From contig NZ_BMEC01000003.1 of assembly GCF_014636295.1 (NCBI RefSeq), positions 62,001 through 126,000 of the forward strand: a stretch of 64,000 nt of DNA, in the 5' to 3' direction. Of the stretch, positions 52,111-60,122 are shown piece after piece (position 1 is the first letter of the stretch; each line of letters begins with the position of its first letter). Source of the DNA: Marivirga lumbricoides (lineage in GTDB: Bacteria; Bacteroidota; Bacteroidia; Cytophagales; Cyclobacteriaceae). A model generated the notes under the pieces. It did no database searches, had not been told where the DNA came from, and saw nothing but the letters and a program-made list of their open reading frames with translations. Made by a program: the position numbers and the translations under genes.

Positions 52111-52774
52111 TGATGAAAAAGCAATGCGTGAAGGGCTTTCAGATAATTTATTATTTGAGGGCTATGAGACGGTGCTTGCCGAAAACGGAAAAATAGCTTT
52201 AGATAGGGCAGAGAGCAATTCATTTGATCTAATTATTTTAGATGTTATGATGCCTGAAATGTCTGGATTTGATGTTTGTAAGAAGTTAAGACAGAAAAAT
52301 ATACAAACACCTGTGATATTGCTCACCGCTAAAGGAGAAGAAATAGATCGGGTATTGGGGTTAGAGTTAGGTGCCGATGATTATATCACCAAACCTTTTA
52401 GTTTAAGAGAACTACTTGCCAGAATAAAAGCTATTTTAAGACGGACACAAAATTCAGGAGGTACGGTTAAACCGGATAAGCTTTTTAAAATAGGTCTGCT
52501 TGAAGTAGATTTTGAACACTACCTGGCTAATAGTAGAGGGGAGGAAGTAAAGTTGAGTCATAAAGAATTTGAGATGCTTCATTTTTTGCTACAACATAAG
52601 CATCAGGTGGTGAGCAGGGATGAGCTTCTTAAAAATATTTGGCATTATGATGAGTTCCCTACTACAAGGACAATAGATAACTTTATTTTGAGGTTAAGGC
52701 AAAAGGTAGAGCTTAACCCTAACGACCCTAAAATAATTTTAACTGTGCATGGGGTAGGTTATAAAATGATATGA
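52088..52774 (+). CDS. OmpR-family response regulator
   Basis: A 228-residue DNA-binding regulator. The receiver domain has 'ILIVDDEKAMREG' and phospho-acceptor Asp52 in 'LILDVMMPEMSG', Thr in 'ILLTAKGEE' and Lys near 101 in 'YITKPFSLREL'. A winged-helix output domain follows ('LSHKEFEMLHFLLQHKHQVV' to 'HGVGYKMI'). The ATG at 52088 is chosen over 52076 because it starts the receiver strand directly. It is coupled to the upstream kinase, and may control the secreted-protein genes at 52874 and 53411, which follow it at 100 bases; that is inference. Confidence 0.95.
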   Translation: MIRILIVDDEKAMREGLSDNLLFEGYETVLAENGKIALDRAESNSFDLIILDVMMPEMSGFDVCKKLRQKNIQTPVILLTAKGEEIDRVLGLELGADDYITKPFSLRELLARIKAILRRTQNSGGTVKPDKLFKIGLLEVDFEHYLANSRGEEVKLSHKEFEMLHFLLQHKHQVVSRDELLKNIWHYDEFPTTRTIDNFILRLRQKVELNPNDPKIILTVHGVGYKMI

Positions 52775-52873
52775 ACACTTTGTGACAATCTTTTACATTT
52801 GTTTACCTGGGCGTGACACCTGAAAACATGGATTTGATTTAGTTTGAATTATGAAAACATAAACTAAAAATCC

Positions 52874-53395
52874 ATGAAAACTTTTAAAATTACAGCAGTA
52901 ATAATAGTATTACTGGCCATTAATACTTGTTTTGCGCAAGGGTTAGTAAGTAAAGAATCTAAATTTATAGGTAAACCTATAGTGGAAATGACTTTAAACG
53001 GGAAAAAAATTTGGGCACTGCTCGATACAGGATCAGAATACACTATTCTAAACATTGCTACTAAAAATCGTTTTAAATATGAGTCTTATAAGCTTGATAA
53101 TACAAAATATAAAATTCAGGGTCTGGGTACAGAATTAAATCATATGTATACCATCCGAAAAGCAGAAATTGGCTTTCATGAGGTGAAACTTGAAGGTAAT
53201 ATTTTAGCATATGATATATCAAATATTGTTCACTCAATTAAAACACGAACAGGAAAAACCATTACAGCAATTATTGGTACTAAAATGATGAGACATCATG
53301 GCTTTGTTATTGATATGAGTTCAGACAGGGTGGTGATGCTTAAAAATTCTACAGGTTTTCTTGCCTCAGAAGCCTTAAAAGTCAATTCTAATTAA
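52874..53395 (+). CDS. Secreted retropepsin-like aspartic protease domain protein
   Basis: A 173-residue protein with a signal peptide (1-21, ends ...NTCFA) and a single clan AA aspartyl-protease domain. Asp51-Thr52-Gly53 in 'IWALLDTGSEYTIL' is the catalytic motif, and 'AIIGTKMMRHHGFVID' is the typical second half (ILGxxxL..F..D). These enzymes act as dimers. It follows the two-component pair by about 100 bases and precedes the sugar-binding gene by 15, so a joint role in the envelope is plausible. The substrate is unknown. Confidence 0.87.
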   Translation: MKTFKITAVIIVLLAINTCFAQGLVSKESKFIGKPIVEMTLNGKKIWALLDTGSEYTILNIATKNRFKYESYKLDNTKYKIQGLGTELNHMYTIRKAEIGFHEVKLEGNILAYDISNIVHSIKTRTGKTITAIIGTKMMRHHGFVIDMSSDRVVMLKNSTGFLASEALKVNSN

Positions 53396-53410
53396 GAGGA
53401 TCTTTGTCTA

Positions 53411-54538
53411 ATGAAAAAAACTTGTCCATACAGATTCATCTTTCTTTGTTTGTGCTGCTTCTCATGTCTTTCTCTTAAGGCTCAGCAGCATGGAAAGGCT
53501 GGAGAAAGTAAAAGTTTGCTGGATTGGGTTTGGGAAATGATTTCGGGGAGTGAAATGCAAGGTTATGCGCATATTCAACCCCAACATCAGGTTTATCATC
53601 AGGATTTAACTTTGGCAAAGGATTTAAAAGGGGCATGGAAATTTAACATTGGCGATAATATTGAGTGGAAAAACCCTTATTATAATGATACGAAATGGGA
53701 AAAAGTAGCAGTACCAGCAGATTGGGAAAATGAGGGCTTTAATGGGTACGATGGTTTTGCTTGGTATAGAATCCATTTTGATGGAATCACTTTGAATCAG
53801 TCAGAATTATATTTTCTGGTTCTCGGATTTATTGATGATGTGGATGAAACCTATATTAATGGTAAATTAATTGGTAAAAGTGGATCTTTCCCGCCTCGTA
53901 ACAGAACTGCTTATAATTCGCATCGCAGTTATAGCATTCCCTCAGAAGCCATCAACTTTAAGGGTGATAATGTAATTGCAGTAAGAGTGTTTGATGAGAT
54001 GGGAAGTGGCGGTATTGTAGCTGGTGAAATTGGACTGTATACTTTAAAAAAGTTAAATAGTTCCCAGATGTTACAAAACCTATATGGGGTATGGAAATTT
54101 AATAAATTTAACAAATCTGGTTTTGAAAATCCAGAACTGGATGATTCCGGTTGGGAAGATATTCTGGCTCCTGCTTATTGGGATAACCATGGTTATAAAA
54201 CATTGGATGGAACAGCCTGGTACAGGAAACATTTTACGCTAAGCTTCAAACAGAAACCCGGCAAAAAATATTATCTGGTGTTAGGTAAAATTGATGATTT
54301 TGATATTACCTATCTCAATGGTAAAAAGGTAGGAGAAACTTATGATGGCGGAGGTTTAGGAAATAGTGAGTCTTTCATGCAAACTCGAATCTACAGAATT
54401 CCTGAAGGGCTCCTCAAAGAAAATAGTGAAAATGTGATAGCAGTTAAAGTGATTGATATTGGGCTTGATGGTGGAATTTATGAGGGGCCATTAGGGATAT
54501 TTGAGGAGGCTGACTTAGTTCATATAAGAGAATGGTAA
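53411..54538 (+). CDS. Secreted protein with two tandem GH2-type sugar-binding domains
   Basis: A 375-residue protein with a signal peptide (about 1-25, ends SLKAQ) and two copies of a jelly-roll domain like the sugar-binding domain of family 2 glycoside hydrolases (about 70-215 and 225-370). Each copy repeats the pattern 'GAWKFNIGDN', 'DTKWEKVAVPADWEN', 'GFAWYRIHF', 'FIDDVDETYINGKLIG' and 'ENVIAVKV'. No catalytic TIM barrel is attached, so it is probably a binding protein for a polysaccharide or cell-surface glycan. It is co-oriented with the retropepsin-like gene 15 bases upstream. Confidence 0.85.
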   Translation: MKKTCPYRFIFLCLCCFSCLSLKAQQHGKAGESKSLLDWVWEMISGSEMQGYAHIQPQHQVYHQDLTLAKDLKGAWKFNIGDNIEWKNPYYNDTKWEKVAVPADWENEGFNGYDGFAWYRIHFDGITLNQSELYFLVLGFIDDVDETYINGKLIGKSGSFPPRNRTAYNSHRSYSIPSEAINFKGDNVIAVRVFDEMGSGGIVAGEIGLYTLKKLNSSQMLQNLYGVWKFNKFNKSGFENPELDDSGWEDILAPAYWDNHGYKTLDGTAWYRKHFTLSFKQKPGKKYYLVLGKIDDFDITYLNGKKVGETYDGGGLGNSESFMQTRIYRIPEGLLKENSENVIAVKVIDIGLDGGIYEGPLGIFEEADLVHIREW

Positions 54539-54640
54539 CTATTAAATGTAATCTAAAATCGGGCTCCACAATGAGTAATCATTTACTGCTGACTTTAAGG
54601 TACATCACATTGATTTTTGTGTAATTACCAATAGGGTCAT

Positions 54641-55150
54641 TTAAAATTCTTTTTTTAATGCTTCAACAGCACTTTGTAAGCGCTCGTAACCCTTAATAAT
54701 TTGATAAGGAATACCGTAGTAATTAACATTTTCTAAATATTTCTTAAAAAGAGCCTCTCTTATCGAAGGATTCTCTCTTAAAGGATCTGCAATCCAGGGG
54801 AGGTCTGGCTTACAAATAAGGTAATAATTGTAAGGAGCGTTTTCCAACTGCTCAATAATCCAGGGATGTACTTTGGCATACTTTACTTCATACCATACCT
54901 TCATCATAATCAAATCAGTATCGCAGAAAAGAAAATTTTTGGCTGCTTTTGCTTTTTCTTGTTCGAGCTGAAGCATCCCTTCACTTATTTTCAGTAAGTC
55001 TTCATAAGTATAAGGTGTACCATGTTGCTCCAGGTATATTCTTCCAAATTCCGGAACAAAGGGCTCGTCAAAGAAATAAGAAAGTTGTTCTGAGAGCGTA
55101 CTTTTTCCTGTGCTTTCTGGTCCAATAATGGCAATTTTTTTTACGCTCAT
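54641..55150 (-). CDS. NadR-like P-loop kinase in the thiamine operon
   Basis: A 169-residue P-loop kinase similar to the ribosylnicotinamide-kinase half of NadR (AAA_28 type). Walker A 'GPESTGKST' is at 10-18, 'FVPEFGRIYLE' and 'LLKISEGMLQLEQEKA' follow, and 'FLFCDTDLIMMKVWYE' is the Walker-B-like/acceptor region. It lies 16 bases after the PnuT-type transporter gene, behind a TPP riboswitch. In NAD salvage, NadR kinase traps the product of PnuC; by analogy this protein may phosphorylate thiamine or its precursor after import. The substrate is inference; ribosylnicotinamide is the alternative. Confidence 0.85.
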   Translation of the reverse strand: MSVKKIAIIGPESTGKSTLSEQLSYFFDEPFVPEFGRIYLEQHGTPYTYEDLLKISEGMLQLEQEKAKAAKNFLFCDTDLIMMKVWYEVKYAKVHPWIIEQLENAPYNYYLICKPDLPWIADPLRENPSIREALFKKYLENVNYYGIPYQIIKGYERLQSAVEALKKEF

Positions 55151-55166
55151 TTTAAATAATTTTTGC

Positions 55167-55805
55167 TTAAAGTTTTTTTACGGAATCTTCTGGTTTGTCC
55201 ACAAGAGTTCTACTTTTTTTGAAGGAGCTCCTCCATTTTACATATCCTATAACTGCAATTACTACATAGGCTGCAAATAGTACAGAGGTGAGGTATAATT
55301 CTCTTTGAAAGTAAACATAAGCTTCAACCGCATCAATAATTATCCAGTATAGCCAATTCTCTAATACTTTACGAGTAACTAAAATGGTTGTAAATATGCT
55401 AAATACTGTAGTAAAGGAATCCAGATAAGGTAATTGAGCATCAGTTTGTTCTACTAAAAAGTATCCTAAGCTTAGGGTGACTAATATTCCGGTTACTATA
55501 AAGAGAACATGCTCTGGAAGTTTCATTTTAGAAACAGGCAACTCCCCTTTTTTGCCCGGATTTTTCCAATGCCACCAACCGTAGATTGTAGTGCCTAAAT
55601 AATAAAACTGTAGCCCCATTTCAGCATACAATTTTACCTGGTAACAAATAATTAAATAAATACTGACACCAATTAAGCTTGCAGGCCAGCACAAAATATT
55701 TTCTCTGGCAGCAAAGATGATATATAATATGCCAAATAAAACACCAGCTCCTTCCAGCCAGCTCATGGCTAATAAGCCATTGTACAGTTCATTAAAAAAA
55801 TCCAT
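55167..55805 (-). CDS. pnuT: PnuT-type thiamine transporter (PnuC family)
   Basis: A 212-residue inner-membrane protein with seven helices of the PnuC family: 'ILCWPASLIGVSIYLIICYQ', 'MGLQFYYLGTTIYGWWHW' and 'NWLYWIIIDAVEAYVYF' are the conserved segments. PnuC proteins carry vitamins by facilitated diffusion, driven by trapping kinases inside. The TPP riboswitch upstream (55820-55890) marks it as the thiamine-specific PnuT form proposed by comparative genomics, rather than a nicotinamide riboside carrier. The kinase gene downstream is its probable partner. Confidence 0.9.
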   Translation of the reverse strand: MDFFNELYNGLLAMSWLEGAGVLFGILYIIFAARENILCWPASLIGVSIYLIICYQVKLYAEMGLQFYYLGTTIYGWWHWKNPGKKGELPVSKMKLPEHVLFIVTGILVTLSLGYFLVEQTDAQLPYLDSFTTVFSIFTTILVTRKVLENWLYWIIIDAVEAYVYFQRELYLTSVLFAAYVVIAVIGYVKWRSSFKKSRTLVDKPEDSVKKL

Positions 55806-55819
55806 TGCTAAATCATTTA

Positions 55820-55890
55820 TTCCTACGCCCGCATTACCGGGATCAGGTCCAGGGTATATTCTCAGCCCGATTTATTGAGGCACCCCTTAA
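55820..55890 (-). promoter_or_regulatory. TPP riboswitch 3 (pnuT-kinase operon)
   Basis: On the minus strand, 'AGGGGTGCC', 'CGGGCTGAGAATATACCC', 'GGACCTGATCCCGGTAATGC' and 'GGGCGTAGGA' complete the THI element. It ends only about 15 bases before the pnuT start, a layout that suits control of translation initiation. Confidence 0.93.
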
Positions 55891-55961
55891 TTGATGTTGC
55901 TAAGGTAACTTTATAAATTTAAAACTCAAAAGAGAATAGCTGACAACCAGATTAGCCTAAA

Positions 55962-56717
55962 TTAATCCTGTCCGTTATCAAATCGTTGCTTCAACTCTAT
56001 ACTCTTAATACTTTTCTTTTTCTTCATTCTGAGGTTAAGTACTTCTACTACCAAAGAGAAGAAAATAGCAAAATAGATATAACCTTTAGGAACGTGAACG
56101 TGAAAGCCTTCTACAAAAAGCAGAACGCCTATCAATAATAAAAATGATAAAGCCAACATTTTTACTGTCGGATGTTTATGGATAAAATCACTAATACTTT
56201 TTGAAGCTACCAACATTATTCCCAGTGAAATAACTACAGCAATTATCATTATCCAAATATTGTCCACCAGTCCTACAGCCGTCAATATTGAATCAAACGA
56301 GAAGACAATATCCAGTAAAACAATCTGAACTAGTACAGCTCCAAAAGTGCTCAATTTTTTCTTTGTACCCTCATCTTCTTCTTCCCCCTCTAATTTCTGA
56401 TGGATTTCTGTTGTGCTTTTATAGATGAGAAACAAGCCTCCCAGCATTAATATCAGGTCTCTGCTGGTTAATGAGAAATCGAAAACCGTAAATAGTGGAG
56501 ATGTTAATCCTACAAGCCATGTTACAGCAAATAGTAATGCTACTCTCATGACCAGAGCGAGCATTAAGCCGAGCCTTCTGGCTTTGTCCTGCTGATTTTC
56601 AGGCAATCTATTACATAGAATTGAAATAAAGATTATATTATCAATGCCTAACACTATCTCCATTAAAGTAAGAGATACAAGGCTCAAAAGTGCATCAAAC
56701 GTTAATAATGATTCCAT
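55962..56717 (-). CDS. TerC family integral membrane protein
   Basis: A 251-residue inner-membrane protein with about seven helices and the TerC signature 'EIVLGIDNIIFI' (20-31) plus 'LLDIVFSFDSILTAVGL', which carry conserved acidic residues in the membrane. TerC/Alx proteins have been tied to manganese export, to metal loading of exoenzymes and to tellurite resistance. The basic, Lys-rich C-terminus ('RMKKKKSIK') is cytoplasmic. It is transcribed alone. It is not close to other ter genes, so a general metal-homeostasis role is more likely than tellurite resistance. Confidence 0.92.
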   Translation of the reverse strand: MESLLTFDALLSLVSLTLMEIVLGIDNIIFISILCNRLPENQQDKARRLGLMLALVMRVALLFAVTWLVGLTSPLFTVFDFSLTSRDLILMLGGLFLIYKSTTEIHQKLEGEEEDEGTKKKLSTFGAVLVQIVLLDIVFSFDSILTAVGLVDNIWIMIIAVVISLGIMLVASKSISDFIHKHPTVKMLALSFLLLIGVLLFVEGFHVHVPKGYIYFAIFFSLVVEVLNLRMKKKKSIKSIELKQRFDNGQD

Positions 56718-56796
56718 TTAAATTTTTAGTGAAATAAAAGTTATTTATTTTTTTTCTGACCTTCTCCGGATAGAAATTATGCTTAGATAATAAATG

Positions 56797-58551
56797 TCAG
56801 ATATTTTTAGGAAGTGAAATATTAAAGGTAGTTCCTATTCCAGGCGTACTTTCCAATTTGATTTCTCCATGAAGCCTCTCAACAGCTCTTTTTAAAATGA
56901 AAAGACCCAGACCGGTTCCCTGTGCAGAATTATTTGCTCTGTAAAACATATCAAATATTTTACCTTGATGTTCTTTATCTATCCCCTGTCCGTTGTCTTT
57001 TACTTCAATATGGATATCTGTTTTTGTTCCATAAACAGTGATATGAACTGTAGATTCTTCTTTATTTTTATCAAGATACTTGATGCTGTTTTCAATCAGG
57101 TTTTGAAGTATAGTATTAACAATATACCACTCTGATGAGAAAGTAAGGTTACTCTGTACTTCAATTTTGAAAACTATACTATCAAAATTCGGAAGGTAAG
57201 TATAGGCAGTAATGCAATTATCAATTATTTCATAAAAATTTATATCCGTTCTTTTTATTTCCCTGTAATTAAGCTCCGTTATATTAATTAACTCCATTAC
57301 AATCATATTCAACCGTTTAATTTGGTTTTCATACATTTTGAGGTAATGAAGAGCTTTGGTGTCAGATACATCTCTTTTAGCTAAATCACTTAGCCCTAAT
57401 AATGAGGCGATTGGGCCTTTCAAATCGTGAGACACCCGGTAGAAAAATGAATCCATCTCTGAATTTTTCTTTTCAATAATGGAAGCTAATTCCTGTTCCT
57501 TCTCGGCTTCTTTTTCACTATCCTCAATTCTGGAAAGCACGGAATAACTATTTACTACACTATTAATGAATTTTTTATCATGTTCTCCTTTTAATTCAAC
57601 ATACCGCTCAAGTTCTTCTAATGCTTTCGTAACATTAGTTTCCTTATAGATCTGGTACAGCATGTAGTGTGTGTTGAATAAAACGCTGTTTAATTGAAAT
57701 TTTTCTGATTTTTGAATGACACTATTTAGAGTTTCAATAGCCTGATCTGTTTTATCCTGGGCTAAGTATGTGGAGGCGAGTTTTTCCTGCGCCTCAACAC
57801 CACTTACAAAATCGTTTTTATCGAAAAACAACTCTGAAGCCTTAAGAAAACTTTCCGTTGCGGCTTCATACTTTCTGCTTTTCAATTGGATTTTGCCATT
57901 TACAAAGTAAACTTTGGCTAAATCTTCATCATTTTCTAAAGCCTTATTTAGTTCTATACATTTACCTATGTAAGTTACAGCTTTAACTGATTTCTCCAAT
58001 TGTAGAAATAAGTTAGCTAAATAAAGATAGCAATAAAATTCAAGTGTCTGATTCTGAGTTTGCTGACTTACTTCCAGCGCATACTGATAGGTATTTAGGG
58101 CATTCTTAAAGTCCTGAAACTCTTCATAAATGTTTCCAATCAGGCAGAGTGCTTTTCCGTGAGGTAATAACTCATTCATTTTCTTGTATCCCACTGAAGC
58201 GTCAAGTAAATGTGGTATAGCCTCACTTAATTTATGCTGATTTAATAATGCTTTAGCAATATTATACTTGGCATCATAAACACCTTTTTCATATTTTATT
58301 TCTTCAGAAAGCTTAAGAGCACGATCAGCCATATTTTTAGCGGTTCCAATTTCCCGATTCTTTCTATGCAGCATAGAAACTAGGTTGAGGCCGTCTGCAT
58401 GGATTTCATTCTTTTCTTTAATCCTTTGACTTTTGAAAAGTGCTTTTTCGGTTAATTCTATAGCTTTAGCAGTATCCTTTATCGAGATACCTATAGCTGT
58501 ATCAAATAGCGACCTAATCTCAGCTTTTATTAAAGAGGTGTGAGTTTCCAA
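56797..58551 (-). CDS. Cytoplasmic TPR histidine kinase
   Basis: A 584-residue kinase without membrane segments. About eight TPR repeats (residues about 10-340, e.g. 'EVSQQTQNQTLEFYCYLYLA') form a superhelical binding scaffold, followed by a coil, HisKA with His near 375 in 'YRVSHDLKGPIASLLGL', and HATPase_c with 'NLIENSIKYLDK', 'DNGQGIDKEHQGKIFDMFYR' and 'GTGLGLFIL'. The HDLKGP wording is typical of Bacteroidota hybrid-free kinases that act on partner regulators. It lies 39 bases after the AAA+ gene in the same direction. No response regulator is nearby. Confidence 0.93.
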   Translation of the reverse strand: METHTSLIKAEIRSLFDTAIGISIKDTAKAIELTEKALFKSQRIKEKNEIHADGLNLVSMLHRKNREIGTAKNMADRALKLSEEIKYEKGVYDAKYNIAKALLNQHKLSEAIPHLLDASVGYKKMNELLPHGKALCLIGNIYEEFQDFKNALNTYQYALEVSQQTQNQTLEFYCYLYLANLFLQLEKSVKAVTYIGKCIELNKALENDEDLAKVYFVNGKIQLKSRKYEAATESFLKASELFFDKNDFVSGVEAQEKLASTYLAQDKTDQAIETLNSVIQKSEKFQLNSVLFNTHYMLYQIYKETNVTKALEELERYVELKGEHDKKFINSVVNSYSVLSRIEDSEKEAEKEQELASIIEKKNSEMDSFFYRVSHDLKGPIASLLGLSDLAKRDVSDTKALHYLKMYENQIKRLNMIVMELINITELNYREIKRTDINFYEIIDNCITAYTYLPNFDSIVFKIEVQSNLTFSSEWYIVNTILQNLIENSIKYLDKNKEESTVHITVYGTKTDIHIEVKDNGQGIDKEHQGKIFDMFYRANNSAQGTGLGLFILKRAVERLHGEIKLESTPGIGTTFNISLPKNI

Positions 58552-58590
58552 AAAAATAATTTACTCAGAGTTTAAAATGTAAATATACTA

Positions 58591-60114
58591 TCAATTGCTA
58601 TAATCTTCATCATTATCCATGGAATCTTCCAAATTCAACATGCTGCTTAATAAATCTTTAAAGCTATGTCCGGTAGCTAGCCTGTGTTTACTAAGGAGGC
58701 TGTATTCCGCTAAGCCATGTAAAGCAAACTCCATTAGAAGGTACTGTTCTTTTTCACTAAGGTTTTTGTGTTTTTCTTTTACCAGTTCCTGTAAGCCAGG
58801 TACGCTCTTTAACTTATTATAATAGTTTTTAATAGGCTCATCATTAAATATATCCAGCTGATTCCCATCATTAAACCATTTACTGATTGGCTTGTAAGGA
58901 TTCTTAGCCTCCCTGTTTTTTCTTAATTCTTCAGGGTTAGGGAAAAACTGTACAAATTTTGTACGGATGGCTTTTCCTACTAAGGTTTGAGCTACAATGC
59001 CTGGACCTTCTTGTTCTCCCTCATAAACCAACTCCACCTTGCCCGTAATGGCCGGAATAACTCCAACAAAATCTGTCATTCTTACGAATGTATTTTTTTC
59101 CTTATTTATTAAAGCTCTTCTTTCAGCAGCACTTACGAGGCTCTCATAAGCTGATATTGTTAGACGAGCCGAAACCCCACTCTTTTCATCTATATATTCA
59201 CTATTTCTGGCTTCTACAGCTATTTGTTCAACTAAATCTTTAACAAGATCATTCATTTCCACCATTTCAGATTGTTCTGATTTAATGGCTGATTCCTGCT
59301 CTGTAATTTTTCTTCCTATAGCAATCGAGCCAGGGTAATGCGTTATAATTTGCGCATCAATTCTATCTTTTAGGGGGGTAATTATACTTCCTCTGTTGGT
59401 ATAATCCTCCGGATTAGCAGTAAATACAAATTGAATATCTAAAGGAAGCCTTAATTTAAAACCTCTTATTTGTATATCTCCTTCCTGCAGAATATTAAAT
59501 AAAGCTACCTGAATTCTTGCCTGCAGATCCGGCAACTCATTAATTACAAAGATGCCACGGTGCGAGCGAGGAATTAAGCCGTAATGTATTACCCTCTCAT
59601 CAGAATAAGGTAGTTTTAGTGTGGCAGCTTTTATAGGGTCAACATCGCCTATTAAATCTGCTACAGACACGTCCGGTGTAGCTAATTTTTCTGTGTATCT
59701 TTCATCTCTGTGCATCCAGTGAATCTCGGCCTCATCACCTTTTTCCTTCAGGATATCTTTTGCTTCCCTGGATATGGGATTCAAGGGGTCATCGTTTAAC
59801 TCAGTGCCTGATAAAACAGGAATATATTCATCAAGCAGCAATGTCATCATTCTGGCTATCCTGGTTTTTGCCTGTCCTCTCAATCCCAGTAAATTGATGT
59901 TGTGCCGTGACAGAATAGCTCTCTGAATATCAGGAATAACAGTATCCTCATACCCCCATATGCCTTCAAAAATGTTTTCATCTTTTCGCATTTTAAAGAT
60001 AAGATTTCTTCTCAATTCTTCTTTGACAGGTTCTGGTGAATATCCTGATTTTTTAAGCGCTTTAAGGGTAGTTATTTTTAATTTATCGGAACTGCTAATG
60101 TTGTTATAGCTCAT
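58591..60114 (-). CDS. AAA+ ATPase of the magnesium-chelatase (MoxR-like) type
   Basis: A 507-residue AAA+ protein. Walker A is near 77-84 in 'LLGLRGQAKTRIAR' (with Ala before Lys instead of the usual Gly/Ser), Walker B in 'IFVINELPDLQ', sensor 'QFVFTANPEDYTNRG' and Arg finger 'TPLKDRIDAQI'. It resembles the BchI/ChlI family, but the organism shows no other chlorophyll genes here. It lies 8 bases after the VWA gene: AAA+/VWA pairs (RavA-ViaA, MoxR-type) remodel or insert cofactors into client complexes. The client is unknown. Confidence 0.9.
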   Translation of the reverse strand: MSYNNISSSDKLKITTLKALKKSGYSPEPVKEELRRNLIFKMRKDENIFEGIWGYEDTVIPDIQRAILSRHNINLLGLRGQAKTRIARMMTLLLDEYIPVLSGTELNDDPLNPISREAKDILKEKGDEAEIHWMHRDERYTEKLATPDVSVADLIGDVDPIKAATLKLPYSDERVIHYGLIPRSHRGIFVINELPDLQARIQVALFNILQEGDIQIRGFKLRLPLDIQFVFTANPEDYTNRGSIITPLKDRIDAQIITHYPGSIAIGRKITEQESAIKSEQSEMVEMNDLVKDLVEQIAVEARNSEYIDEKSGVSARLTISAYESLVSAAERRALINKEKNTFVRMTDFVGVIPAITGKVELVYEGEQEGPGIVAQTLVGKAIRTKFVQFFPNPEELRKNREAKNPYKPISKWFNDGNQLDIFNDEPIKNYYNKLKSVPGLQELVKEKHKNLSEKEQYLLMEFALHGLAEYSLLSKHRLATGHSFKDLLSSMLNLEDSMDNDEDYSN

Positions 60115-60122
60115 AGTATGTA

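Noticed and set aside
52794-52801. TACATTTG as a promoter of the retropepsin-like gene
   Set aside because: It fits the -7 pattern but has no -33 box at the correct distance, and such 8-base matches occur by chance.
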